DNA of 64,000 bases from NCBI GenBank assembly GCA_015179125.1, contig WHVA01000214.1, positions 1-64,000 of the forward strand, given 5' to 3'. The notes beneath the pieces were generated by a model, which made no database searches, was not told the origin of the DNA, and worked only from the letters and a program-made list of their open reading frames with translations. Source of the stretch: Gautieria morchelliformis (taxonomy: Eukaryota > Basidiomycota > Agaricomycetes > Gomphales > Gomphaceae). Below are positions 34,031 through 44,415 of the stretch, piece by piece. The first letter of the stretch is position 1, and every line of letters starts with the position of its first letter. The translations under genes were made by a program, and so were the position numbers.

Positions 34031-34150
34031 ACGGAAACTTGTAGAAGGTTACGGAAGGTGACAGAATGTTATGGAAACTGACGGAAGGTAACGGAAACTG
34101 ACGGAAGGTAACGGAAACTCATGGAAGGAAATAGAAACTTGTGGAAGGAA
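34031..34150 (+). repeat. 20-bp minisatellite, six units
   Basis: Six tandem units of a diverged 20-mer based on ACGGAAACTGACGGAAGGTA fill 34031-34150 without gaps. The middle two units are nearly identical. Confidence 0.8.
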
Positions 34151-35495
34151 ATGCGTGAACCCTGACAGTGTTCCTATTCCCCTACCATTGGACAACAGCG
34201 AGGCTTCTCAACCCTTGCCCTTGTGAACTGGCAAGGGTGATCTGGGTGGGGTTGTTGCCAGATGGCTCCTCACCCTCAACCACACTTGGTGACATGTGGT
34301 CAGGGGTCCTCATCTTCTACTGCTGTGACCAGTGTGCCAAGGTCCATGACCTTGCCGTCTTCAAGTTCCCTGTGCTCTGAGCCCAGGGTAGTGTCTAGTG
34401 TTTTCTCTGGCCTGGGTTAGGCTGCGACAAAGCCGGAGGTGAGCCCTTACAGGCCGAGCTGAGTGTAAGAATAATTATAGCTATACGAAGAATACTCAGT
34501 GTTCGCTTCGTGTTGCAAACAACTAATGTTATTACCTATACGAAGAATACTACAACGCATAGATAAGTAAAGAAATAACTCGAGACTTGGAATGTTTCTT
34601 ACCTCAGTGTTCGCATCGTGTTGCAAACAACTGAGGGAAGAAAATGTACTAGCTAGCTGCTTTATACTCTAGGGAACAATGGGGGGGAATAGGACAATGG
34701 CTGCTGCGCAGTGGACTATCTATTTATGACGGACAATGGAATTTATAAAGAACAATTGAAACCTTGAGTTGTTTGTCACATTGCGTGACACAGGTGACTC
34801 GGTTTGCTTGCGTCACCCCTGGCGTTGCCATTCCAACACTGAGCTGGGCCGTAGCGACCTCCAGGCCATCCTAAAAAGCTTGGCTCAGGATTTGACAAGC
34901 CTGAGCTGAGCCGCAAAGCCGGGGTCACAGCACGGAGTTCCAAGAAATTTTCTGAGGCACTACAAGTGATCAAATGCGCCCTTTGGAACGACTTGTGTTG
35001 TAACTATCAGTTATATTTTCGTGTCAACATAATTCTGATCACTCATGAGCACCCGAGTTTACCGAGGCGCACATAGGTGCATATACACGAGTTACGAGTC
35101 GAGGCTATGCACCATGCATGCTGGATCGCACAAGTCACCGAAGCTGAGCCGAGGCACCACACATGCAATGAGATCCAGGTTCCAATACATTAGCCAAAAC
35201 TGGAGACGCAGACCCTGGCGCATTTGTAGGGAGCCGGCTGCATAGTTCAACATCTAGTTAGCCTGTATCAAGACTCCTATCCACAGTAGTATAAGTCGCA
35301 CGCTATGTACTGTAGAAAAATACATGAATCATTATCTGTTTGGCTTTGAGTCACAAGCCATGGTCATTCCCTGCGCTCAAGTCAATGTGCACCGGGAGTT
35401 GAGTTGAATATGCCAAGTGATGGTGATTGTTCCTTATAAAATGAAGTGGGTAATATTCTTATCTACCTCCAGAGAAAAAAAAATTCTTTGGTGCT
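34151..35495. other. non-coding, repeat-like, no gene
   Basis: About 1.3 kb. The 29-bp segment starting TCAGTGTTCGCTTCGTG near 34497 recurs near 34605 with one change, and CTATACGAAGAATACT occurs near 34471 and 34538. The layout looks like part of a decayed LTR element, but no ends were defined. Confidence 0.35.
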
Positions 35496-35996
35496 TGTGC
35501 CAAGATTGGTTTTTAGGCGTTAATATTGTGTATTAGTGAACACAGCGAATGCCCGAATAGCTTGTGCAAAGAAGTGTGCTGTTTGGCGGATAGGATGAAC
35601 CAATAAATATTCAGAAGGTAAGAGGGCTGCCCAAATGGAGCTCGCCCTATCTACAGTTGTAGCAAAGTAGCCCGTGACACTAGATGATGTAATGTGCATG
35701 GTGTCATGGAAAGGTTGTTCAGCAGCAACAATCCTTTCACCGGTGAAGGCGCTCCTTCGGAGCCCTTCCCCGACAGCGCAGATAATAATACAAAGGCTAA
35801 GGTAACGAAGGTGGAGTACAAAAACTCACCAGTGGTGCTTAAGTCCTCCTCTGGTCAAAGATAGGAATCTACAGGAGAGGGCTCAAGATGATGGTCACAG
35901 TGAGGTCAAGTTTTGCACTAGATAGACGTATGATAATTGAACTGGGGAATATACATGTGAATGTAAACTACTTATATTGAATGCTCATATGATATC
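35496..35996 (+). repeat. LTR-B, left fragment
   Basis: Homologous to the first half of LTR-B as defined by the solo copy at 1808-2842 (reverse complement). It begins TGTGCCAAGATTGG and is cut at 35996 by the LTR-A element. It does not continue smoothly into the right fragment at 42234: both fragments contain the segment around CGTATGATAATTGAACTG. Confidence 0.65.
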
Positions 35997-36477
35997 TGTC
36001 AGGGGACACCCTGTTTTCCATTTCCAGTTCCGACTCCACACCCAGTTCCGACTCCATTTCCGACTCCACTTCCAGTTCTGATTCCATCTCCACCTCTGCT
36101 TTCAGAAATGATTCCGCTTCTGGGAGAACTTCCACCAGTTCTGTTCGCCTCGCCAGTTCCACTCCAATTTCCGACTTCCACTCTCGGAACAGTGTCGGAA
36201 ATCAAGCGACTCACGTAATAGGTGGCATCAAGGGTCGATCAAGGGTCAGGGAGATGCAGGGTTGATGGCGGGTGCCAAGTGTTGTCCCTGGCTGCGCAGC
36301 GTAGTATAATACGGGCTCGCTGACATTGGGGGTCCTTAGACTTTTCTCTTTGGATTTCCCCTTGTCAGGTGAGAATCCCCTCTCTTGTATACTCTGTTCA
36401 TTTATACATACTTTGGATTTCCCCTTGTCAGTTGTGTGGTAGTGTGATCTCCACAACCAGCCAGGGTTGCCCTTACA
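35997..36477 (+). repeat. LTR-A, 5' LTR of element 1
   Basis: TGTCAGGGGACACC start and GGGTTGCCCTTACA end. The U3 begins with a Ser-codon-like TTCCGACTCC tandem stretch. The 3' part holds two copies of TTTGGATTTCCCCTTGTCAG about 63 bp apart. Confidence 0.9.
36305..36310 (+). promoter_or_regulatory. TATA-like box in LTR-A
   Basis: TATAAT lies 33 bp upstream of AGACTTTTCT (36338-36347), the segment complementary to the primer site. The spacing suits transcription starting at about 36338, which would set the U3/R border there. Confidence 0.5.
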
Positions 36478-36479
36478 GC

Positions 36480-36489
36480 AGAAAAGTCT
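36480..36489 (+). other. candidate self-priming primer-binding site
   Basis: AGAAAAGTCT begins two bases after the 5' LTR and is the exact reverse complement of AGACTTTTCT at 36338-36347, near the predicted RNA 5' end. This is the arrangement known from Tf1/sushi-type self-primed elements. No match to a tRNA 3' end (TGG start) is seen at the usual position. Confidence 0.55.
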
Positions 36490-36664
36490 CTCCCCTAGAG
36501 GACCGGCGGTCGTACTGCGCGTTGCATTCGCCATAGGTGCGTTCGGAATCGGAGACAGCGACTCGGAGATCACGACCTCTTCCGCACACACAGCGTATGA
36601 CAGCCCCTCTTCTTACGTCGAGCTCCCAACCCTGGAAAGCCCGTCCCATATTTCTCCTTCCGAC

Positions 36665-37840
36665 ATGGATCCGGACGATCGTCTTCGGAATATGGAGGAG
36701 GAACTGACGCGGAACCGGATGAAGACCGACACGATTGAAACAGCCTTACAAGCGATTTTGGCTAAGTTAGATATTCCACAAAGTGGTGGAAATGAAATGC
36801 TGGACGATCCAGATTTCGGAAAAGCGGAAGTAGCGGAAGAGAGGGTCTCCGCGAAGTTAGCAAAGGTCAAACCCGCAACTCCGGCGGACTTTGACGGAGA
36901 TCGGGAGAAGGGACGCGCATTCTTCAACACATGCAGCATCTACTTCGCAATTGTCGGAGACCTCTTTCCGAACGACCAGGCTCGGATTCACTGGGCATTG
37001 TCCTTTTTCAAGTCGGACCGTGCAGCCCGTTTTGCAAACAAGGTGATCCGAAATGAAGCAAAGGGCAAGGGGAACTACTTCCGGGACTGGGACGCCTTCG
37101 AGAAAACATTTTCCGACCAGTTCTGCCCGAAAAACGAGCAGCTCACAGCCCTTACGAAGCTGAGGGGACCAGCTGGTACCAGGCCAAGGATCCGGTCGAT
37201 GACTACATTGACGCTTCCAGGAGCTCATCGACCTTGCGGAGTATGACGACGACAAGATGATCGTCATCAAATTCCGACGAGGACTTGATCCGACACTCCA
37301 GAACCAAGTCGCGCTGCTTGGGGATGGAGCTCCGGATTTTGATGACCCGGAAGGGTGGTACCAAGCTGCGCAAAGGGTGTCCCGGAACAGGGAAGCAAAT
37401 GAGGCCTTCGTGGAGACAAGCCGGAACATGACACGCAGTTCCACTCGTCCTACTCCACTTGTGCCAAAACCCGGAAGCGCATTCATTCCCACACGGAAAT
37501 TATTTCCGACGCTTGCTCCGCCTGCTCCTATTAGGAACCATAGCCCTCCTCCCTCGAAGAGTGGCCCTGCCCCGATGGATGTTGACTGCATGCGTGGAAA
37601 AGGCCACGGAACTATCACCTGCTTCTGATGTCGACAACCAGGCCACTATGCTCGTGAGTGCCCCCAAGCCTTTGATATCCGGCTTATGACCACAGAGTAG
37701 AAACTCGAGCTCCTTCCAGAGTTCCTCGCACTTGTGGACATAAGTGGAGTGCCCACTGCAGAAGACATTTCCGAATATGCGGAACATGATCCACCGGAAG
37801 CGGAGGATGCGTCGCATTTTGTGACACGCAGCGGGTGAGA
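36665..37840 (+). pseudogene. gag of element 1, broken
   Basis: The likely start MDPDDRLRNMEEELTRN is at 36665. A capsid-like region follows (FNTCSIYFAIVGDLFPND, IHWALSFFKSDRAARFANKV). Near 37170 the frame shifts, after which the block DDDKMIVIKFRRGLDPTLQ continues. The zinc knuckle near 37620-37660 reads CF*CRQPGHYAREC, with a TGA at 37626-37628 in place of the Arg codon kept in element 2. A second stop follows near 37697. Confidence 0.85.
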
Positions 37841-40800
37841 TGTGTGCCCCTGCTGCCTGTACATAACCGGTTTGCCTGTCTTGAAGTAGAGAATGAAAAG
37901 CCCCCACTCCCCTCACTTCGTACAGACCCACCGGATAAAGTCACACAAAAACCAAATCCGACACCCCATCCATCCCGCATCCGCCCTTGGGAGAAACACC
38001 TTCCGAAGCGCTATGTTGTCGCTGCCACCCCTGGCCCCAACTCACTAGTCAGTGAGGTGGAGATCCAGATGAGGATACAGCGGAAGTCAAATTCGGACCC
38101 GCCCTTGTCGATTGCGGGGCCACTGGTCAGTTTATAGACCGGGACTATGTGGAATGGAACCGACTGACCACATGGAAGTTGCAAGTGCAATCCAGGTGTT
38201 CAATGTGGATGGAGCCCCAATGAGGCAGGGTCCATACGGAGATAGTAGACACAATTCTCCGCTATGATGGGCACTCAGAACGCACTTCCTTTGCAGTCAC
38301 CAGCCTGGGGAAGCAAGACATCATCCTCGGGTTTACCTGGCTTCAGGAGCACAACCCGGAGATCAATTGGCAGACTCGGAAGGTACTGATGAGTCGATGT
38401 CCAGCCAAGTGTCACATGTGCCGGTCGGAAGTGCGGAAGGAATGCCAGGAGCAGCGGAAGACCGAACGGCTCATACAGACATGTCGTTCTGGCCCCCATC
38501 CACTGCTTGCAGAAGAAGACTCGGAAGCGGAATTTGAACCGGATCCCACTCCCAATTCCGATTCCGATTCCGACTCCGACGTCATCCACTCGGCCCAGAA
38601 GACACTCTGGCGGAAGGGGAGCGCTTGCTGTACGTAAACCTTCCGCCGGAAGCGGAACACATCCGCGCCACCGGAAATATTTCCCAACGCCTTGCTGAAG
38701 CCTCCAAGAAGCATGATAGAGTGGAGGCGGAAATTCCGGAGTACCTGCGGGAGTTCGAGGACGTCTTTTCCAAGGAGTCGTTTGATGCCCTGCCTCCACG
38801 GAAGCTGTGGGACCATGCCATCGAGTTGGAGCCTGGGTCAAAGCCCACCAACTGCAAAGTCTACCCGCTGTCACCCAAGGAGCAGGTAGAGCTCGATGCA
38901 TTCCTTGCGGAAAACCTCCATACAGGGAGGATCCGCCCCTCCAAGTCACCCATGGCATCTCCGGTGTTCTTCATCAAGAAGAAGGACGGCTCGCTCAGAC
39001 TTGTGCAGGATTACCGGGCCTTGAATGCGATCACGATCAAGAACCGGTACCCCATTCCACTCATTTCCGAACTAATCACACAACTCCGCGGGGCAAGGTA
39101 CTTCACTAAGCTGGATGTCCGCTGGGGCTTCAATAATGTTCGGATCCGAGAGGGAGACGAGTGGAAGGCGCATTCCGCACCAACCGGGGACTCTTTGAGC
39201 CACAGGTCATGTTCTTCGGCCTCACCAACAGTCCCGCCACATTCCAGACGATGATGAATGACATTTTCCGTGACATGATAGCAGAAGGGGTTGTCTGCGT
39301 CTACCTCGATGACATCCTCATCTTCACAAAAACAATGTCCGAACATCGGGAAGTCGTGCGGAGAGTGCTGGAACGGCTCCGGGAGTACAACCTGTGTCTC
39401 AAGCCGGAAAAGTGCGAATTTGAGCGGACGCGGATAGAGTATCTTGGGGTGATTGTGTCGGAAGGAAAGGTGGAAATGGACCCAGTCAAAGTTTCCAGTG
39501 TGTCGGATTGGCCCGTGCCGCGGAACAAGAAGGAGGTCCAGTCCTTCATTGGGTTTGTCAATTTCTACCGGCGGTTCATCAAGGACTTCTCCTGCCAGCC
39601 CGTGCCCTCTTCAACCTCACCAAGAAGGAGGTTGGATGGCGGTGGGGAGAGCCGGAACAGGCCTCCTTCGACAAACTCAAAGAGCTGATCACTTCTGCCC
39701 CGGTCCTGATCTTTCCCGACGACTCTCGCCCTTACGAGTCGAGGCGGATTCTTCCGACACAGCTACCGGAGCGGTCTTGTCACAACAGTCACCGGAAGAT
39801 GGTGGGGGGTGGCATCCGATTGCCTTCTTCTCTAAGAGCCTTAGTCCGGTCGAGCGGAACTATGAGATCCATGACAAGGAGATGCTGGCAATCATCCGAG
39901 CGCTGGAGGAGTGGCACACTTCCTCGAGGGTGCTCTATGCCCATTTGAGATCTGGACAGACCACAAGAACCTCGAGTATTTCTGCACGTCTAAGAAGTTG
40001 AACCGACGACAAGCACGGTGGTCCCTACACCTGTCCGGTTCGACTTCATGCTCCACCACCGCCCCGGCCGCACCATGGGCAAGCCCGATGCCCTATCCGC
40101 CGTGCGGATCATGGAAGCGGAAGTGAGACAATGCGGATATGACACTGCTCCGCCCAAGTCTCTTGCAATCCGCGCCCTAGAGGAGTGACTGCAGTTGGGG
40201 CGGAAGCGGAAATGCTCCGGGATATCCGAGGCAGTACCGGAATGGAGAGAAGGAGGAGTCGGTGGTGAAGGCAGTGGAGGAACTTCGGAAAGGGCACTCA
40301 CGGTCTGTACGGGCAGCGGAATGGTCGGAACGTGATGGACTGCTCCACTTCAGAGGCAAGGTCTACGTTCCAGGTGGGGCGGACCTCCGCGCCGCATCGT
40401 GTCCCAGCACCATGACACACGGGTCGCTGGGCATGCTGGCAGGTGGAAGACGCTGGAGTTAGTGGCTCGGAATTACTGGTGGCCTCAGATGTCCCGCTAC
40501 ATTGGACAGTACGTGAAGACATGTGACCTTTGTCTCTGAACCAAAGCACAACGACATCCGCCCGTCGGAGAACTTGTTCCGCTCCCGATTCCCGAATCCC
40601 GCTGGGACACCATCAGTGTGACTTCATCGTTGAACTCCCAGAGTCTCATGGCTACGATGCGATCATGAACGTCGTGGATTTGGTAAGCAAGGTGTCCCAC
40701 TTCATTCCGACGCACACGATGATCACAGCCCTCGGAGCGGCCCGCCTGTTCCTTGCACATGTCTGGAAGTTGCATGGGCTCCCAAAGCAAGTTGTTTCCG

Positions 40801-41737
40801 ACCGAGGTCCACAATTTGTAGCGGAACTGACTCGGGAGCTCTACCGCCTGCTCGGCATAAACTGGCTACCACCACAGCGTACCATCCGCAGGGTGACGGA
40901 CAGACGGAACGGGTCAATCAGGAGTTGGAGCAATATCTCCGCCTCTTTGTCAATGAGAGGCAGGATGACTGGGATGAGTTACTTCCACTGGCGGAATTCC
41001 AATACAATAACCATGTACATTCCGCCACACAACAGACTCCCTTCATGCTTGACTCCAGACGACACCCGCGGATGGGTTTCGAGCCACGCCAGGCTGACTC
41101 CCGACTCGAGACGGTCAATGAGTTCTGGACCGCATGGACTCCACCCTTTTGGAAGCCAAGTCGGCCCTTGCAGAAGGCCAAGGATGACATGGCAAGGTAC
41201 TACAACCAACGCCGGGTTCCTGCCCCAGAGTACCAAGTTGGAGACAAGGTGTACCTAGATGCAAGTGACATCCGCACCACACGCCCTTCGCAGAAGCTTG
41301 CCCACCGCTACCTTGGGCCCTTCACAGTGATGCGGAGGGTTGGACGGAATGCATACCGCCTCCGACTTCCGATGTCCATGTCCCGCCTCCACCCTGTCTT
41401 CAATGTGGTGAAGTTACTCCCTATGCTTGAGGACCCAATTCCAGGTCGGAAGGCTCGTCCGCCACCTCCGCCGGAAATTGTAGATGGTGAAGAGCACTAT
41501 GTGGTGGAACGGATCCTGGACAGCCGGTTTGTGCGAGGACGACTCCAATTCCTCATGAAATGGGAAGGGTATGGGTACGAGGAGAATTCGTGGGTCCCGG
41601 AGCCAGATGTTTCCGCTCCAGAAAAACTCCGTGAGTTCTATAGGACACACCCCGGTGCCCCTCGCCAAATCCGCTCACTGGCATTTCAATCCCTCGTGTC
41701 CCGTGCTTCGAGGACGCAGCATGCTAGAGGGGGGTGA
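37841..41737 (+). pseudogene. pol of element 1: protease, RT, RNase H, integrase, chromodomain
   Basis: Protease: VDCGATGQFIDRDY near 38110. RT: LRLVQDYRALNAITIKNRYP, then VCVYLDDILIF (YxDD) near 39300, then [17 protein letters not shown]. RNase H and the integrase HHCC region are fragmented by frameshifts near 39160-39180, 39590, 39730 and 40050-40210. The integrase core keeps VSDRGPQFVAEL and a C-terminal chromodomain (VERILDSRFVRG, KWEGYGYEENSWVP) near 41500-41610. The stop TGA at 41735-41737 directly abuts the 3' LTR. Confidence 0.9.
41726..41737 (+). other. polypurine tract of element 1
   Basis: AGAGGGGGGTGA directly precedes the 3' LTR; the plus-strand primer site expected there. The pol stop codon is its last three bases. 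Confidence 0.7.
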
Positions 41738-42233
41738 TGTCAGGGGACACCCTGTTTTCCATTTCCAGTTCCGACACTTCCGACACCACACCCAGTTCCG
41801 ACTCCATTTCCGACTCCGCTTCCGGTTCCAATTCCATCTCCGCCTCCGCTTTCGGAAATGATTCCGCTTCTGAGAGAACTTCCACCAGTTCTGTTCGCCT
41901 CGCCAGTTCCACTCCAATTTCCGACTTCCACTCTCGGAACAGTGTCGGAAATCAAGCGACTCGCGTAATAGGTGGCATCAAGGGTCGATCCAGGGTCAGG
42001 GTGGTCAGGGAGATGCAGGGTTGATGGCGGGTGCCAAGTGTTGTCCCTGGCTGCGCAGCATAGTATAATACGGGCTCGCTGACATTGGGGGTCCTTAGAC
42101 TTTTCTCTTTGGATTTCCCCTTGTCAGGTGAGAATCCCCTCTCTTGTATTTGTTCATTTATACATACTTTGGATTTCCCCTTGTCAGTTGTGTGGTAGTG
42201 TGATCTCCACAACCGGCCAGGGTTGCCCTTACA
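41738..42233 (+). repeat. LTR-A, 3' LTR of element 1
   Basis: Same ends as the 5' LTR; 496 bp because of small tandem insertions in U3 and near the GGTCAGGG repeat. Confidence 0.9.
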
Positions 42234-42831
42234 GACGACGTATGATAATTGAACTGGAGAATATACATGCGAATGTAAACTACTTATATCGAATGCTCGT
42301 AAGGTATTAGCGAACAGGAAAGAGGCCGTCATGAGTCAGGGACGGATAGGGGTGCGCAGTCATAATACTAAGTAGATGGAATAAACATACAATAGAGTGA
42401 GGGAAGAGTGCGAACATGAAACGACGGAGAGTAAAGGTGGTGAAGGCACTTATGGACAGTCTTGGGACCTGCATACATGCTACCCTGCACGGACTCTTCG
42501 TCTACTGGGTTGATCCCGCACGACCTATGGAAGGGACGTCCTGCGAACACACTTTGGCCATACGAACACCCAAAGGGGTTGGATTAAGAAGATGATGGGG
42601 TTAATGATGAACCATCATGCCGGGTGAATGGTATCAATCATATTTGATGGCGTGCCTGCTGGTGAAATGCGCGAGCAGCGAATAGTGGTTCGGAGAATGG
42701 GGTGAACAGCGGGTAGAGTGGACATAGAGGGGGAGTGGTCGGTGGGTGTGGCGAACTCTGGCGAAGATGCTAGGGAGTGACGAGGGGGAACATAGAGACA
42801 GTGGGGTAAGAGAAATAGACAGGTCATGACA
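42234..42831 (+). repeat. LTR-B, right fragment
   Basis: Matches the second part of the solo LTR-B and ends GGTCATGACA at 42831. It begins with GACGACGTATGATAATTG, sequence already present in the left fragment. On its right it abuts transposase coding sequence. Confidence 0.65.
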
Positions 42832-44302
42832 GCAATATGCTCTCACCGGAAACATCGATTCACTCAGGGCATCGAACATCCGGACTCCAACAGCTAGCTA
42901 TTTGAATTGTTGTGTCGTAGGGTGCAGGGATGAATTAAAATGTTTGGGAGCGTTTGGCCCTCCAACGATGAACAGGGGCATCACATACTCAATGTGGGTT
43001 TGGAGCTCAGGAGAAAAGGCATAAATGACAGCAATGAAGGGCCACACAGTGGCTTTTCCTTTGTGAGCACACTTGAATATCTGTACGCTGTCGCCTAAGA
43101 TTCTGATTGGTATGTCACGCCAGTCCTCAAAGAAGCAATGCTCATACTCGATGCCATAGATGACAACTCGCTTCTTGAGTAGGCTCTTATAGTGGGAGCC
43201 ATCGAAGACATCGCTGATATATTCGTTAGAGGTGTCACGCGCAGTTCGATAACAAAGGTTCTCCTTGTTCTGGAACAATGCTTGGAGATGGAACACCAGA
43301 GGAATGGTCTCAAAAAGCGCCTGGGGCTTGCCGTTAGGGGAGAAGCGAGGCTGGGCACAGTACGGATATGCCTGTTGGTCAGTGTGTTCGTCCACTATGC
43401 GCAACAGTTTTGGGGGCAGCAGTCGGTAAGGATTGGTTGTATGCCTGATAGTATTGCCATTCTCCTGTGTAGCACATACAGTGACTGCAGTTTGATTTTC
43501 TCTGAGTATGCAGCACGAAAACGTTCATGGAAGCATCGTGTGAGATGGAAAGTGAGCCGCAATGCGAACATCTTGATGTTATCGATATCTTCAGGTGTCA
43601 AAATATTCTGCACTACATTAATACACTTAGTGACTAGTCTAACGGTGCCATTCAAAGAAGTCAGGACATACTTTGCAAGTTCTTCCCGACATCCAGAGCA
43701 TCCTCATGCCATTGTTTCAATAACTCTGCCACTTCCTCAGCATTCAGGTCTTCATCCTCATCATCATCCCAGCCCTCACTAGTATCTTCTTCGTCGATGC
43801 CGTGAGAGTTGTCACCATCGCTGCCAGGGTCTGAGGAACTGTTGTCAAAGTCACTTGGATACTGAATCAAGTCGTCCTGATGGGACTCGGGTTCATCATG
43901 GGGTTGACCTATAGGTTCTGAAGGAAACTGGAAGGGATCTGATGGTGTATCGACAGTATCGTGGGTGGACTTAGATGGGGGGCCTTCTGCAGATGGTCCA
44001 GCGGTCACAGGATTAGCCCCAGCTTGCCGACCATCTACACCTTCAAGAAACAAAGGTTTCATGTCAATATTTACAACCGTACTTACAATAAATTAATACA
44101 AACCTTGGGTGATTGCATTATATTCCGTAGCGATCTTGCAAGCCATTGATGGCTTCTTCCGTCTGTGCTTGCGAGCTTGAATCTCTGATATCATCTTCTT
44201 GCAGCAAGGGCATAGAACCTGAGGCATGTTGGGGATACACAGGCAGAGCGGCAACAACATGCACGACACGGCTGGAATGCAAGTCGTCACGTGACCTTGC
44301 AA
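42832..44302 (-). pseudogene. Tnp2-type DNA transposase, 5' part, interrupted
   Basis: Start at 44302. A Cys motif (CPCCKKMISEIQARKHRRKK) is followed by an acidic Ser/Asp-rich linker, then LTPEDIDNIKMFALRLTFHL and MAILSGIQPILTDCCPQNCC near 43600-43420. A frameshift near 43400 (expected CAYxGPH...CPYC) leads to a block with AYPYCAQPRFSPNGKPQALF, SDVFDGSHYKSLL and WPFIAVIYAFSPELQ. A stop near 42898 breaks the next block, which resumes as LAVGVRMFDALSESMFPVRA and is cut at 42832 by LTR-B. These are the N-terminal blocks of the Tnp2 family (CACTA-like/Plavaka group). The catalytic C-terminal part is missing from the window. Confidence 0.8.
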
Positions 44303-44415
44303 ATCGTGTGTAGGTGTCTAGGCACACGTTTGTGCACATGCACAAATGACCTCACGTTTTCTTATCTCATCCTTTCTCGCACCTTCTTCCCCGTCTCTCA
44401 TACTCACTCTCAGAG

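Larger units (their letters stand above)
35997..42233 (+). mobile_element. chromodomain Ty3/gypsy retrotransposon 1 (LTR-A family), defective
   Basis: Complete LTR-gag-pol-LTR layout with a 481-bp 5' LTR, 496-bp 3' LTR and 5260-bp interior. The pol order is protease, reverse transcriptase, RNase H, integrase, chromodomain, which places it in the chromoviruses. The frame is broken several times. The flanking 5-mers ATATC and GACGA do not match, unlike the second copy. The LTRs differ from each other by indels (for example an extra ACTTCCGACACC-type unit in the 3' LTR), so the copy is not young. Confidence 0.92.

Noticed and set aside
34031-34150. CRISPR-like array
   Set aside because: Units are contiguous 20-mers without spacers, in a eukaryotic genome.
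35999-36214. Gly/Ser-rich and Glu/Ser-rich small proteins read from LTR-A copies (also near 41734, 50570, 54446, 60274, 63442)
   Set aside because: Products of the TTCCGACTCC-type tandem sequence in the U3 of the LTR; present only because the LTR is repetitive.
36857-37618. 253-codon minus-strand frame, and similar ones at 56875-57528 and 58490-59266 (plus)
   Set aside because: Reverse-strand shadows of gag and pol in the two Ty3/gypsy elements.
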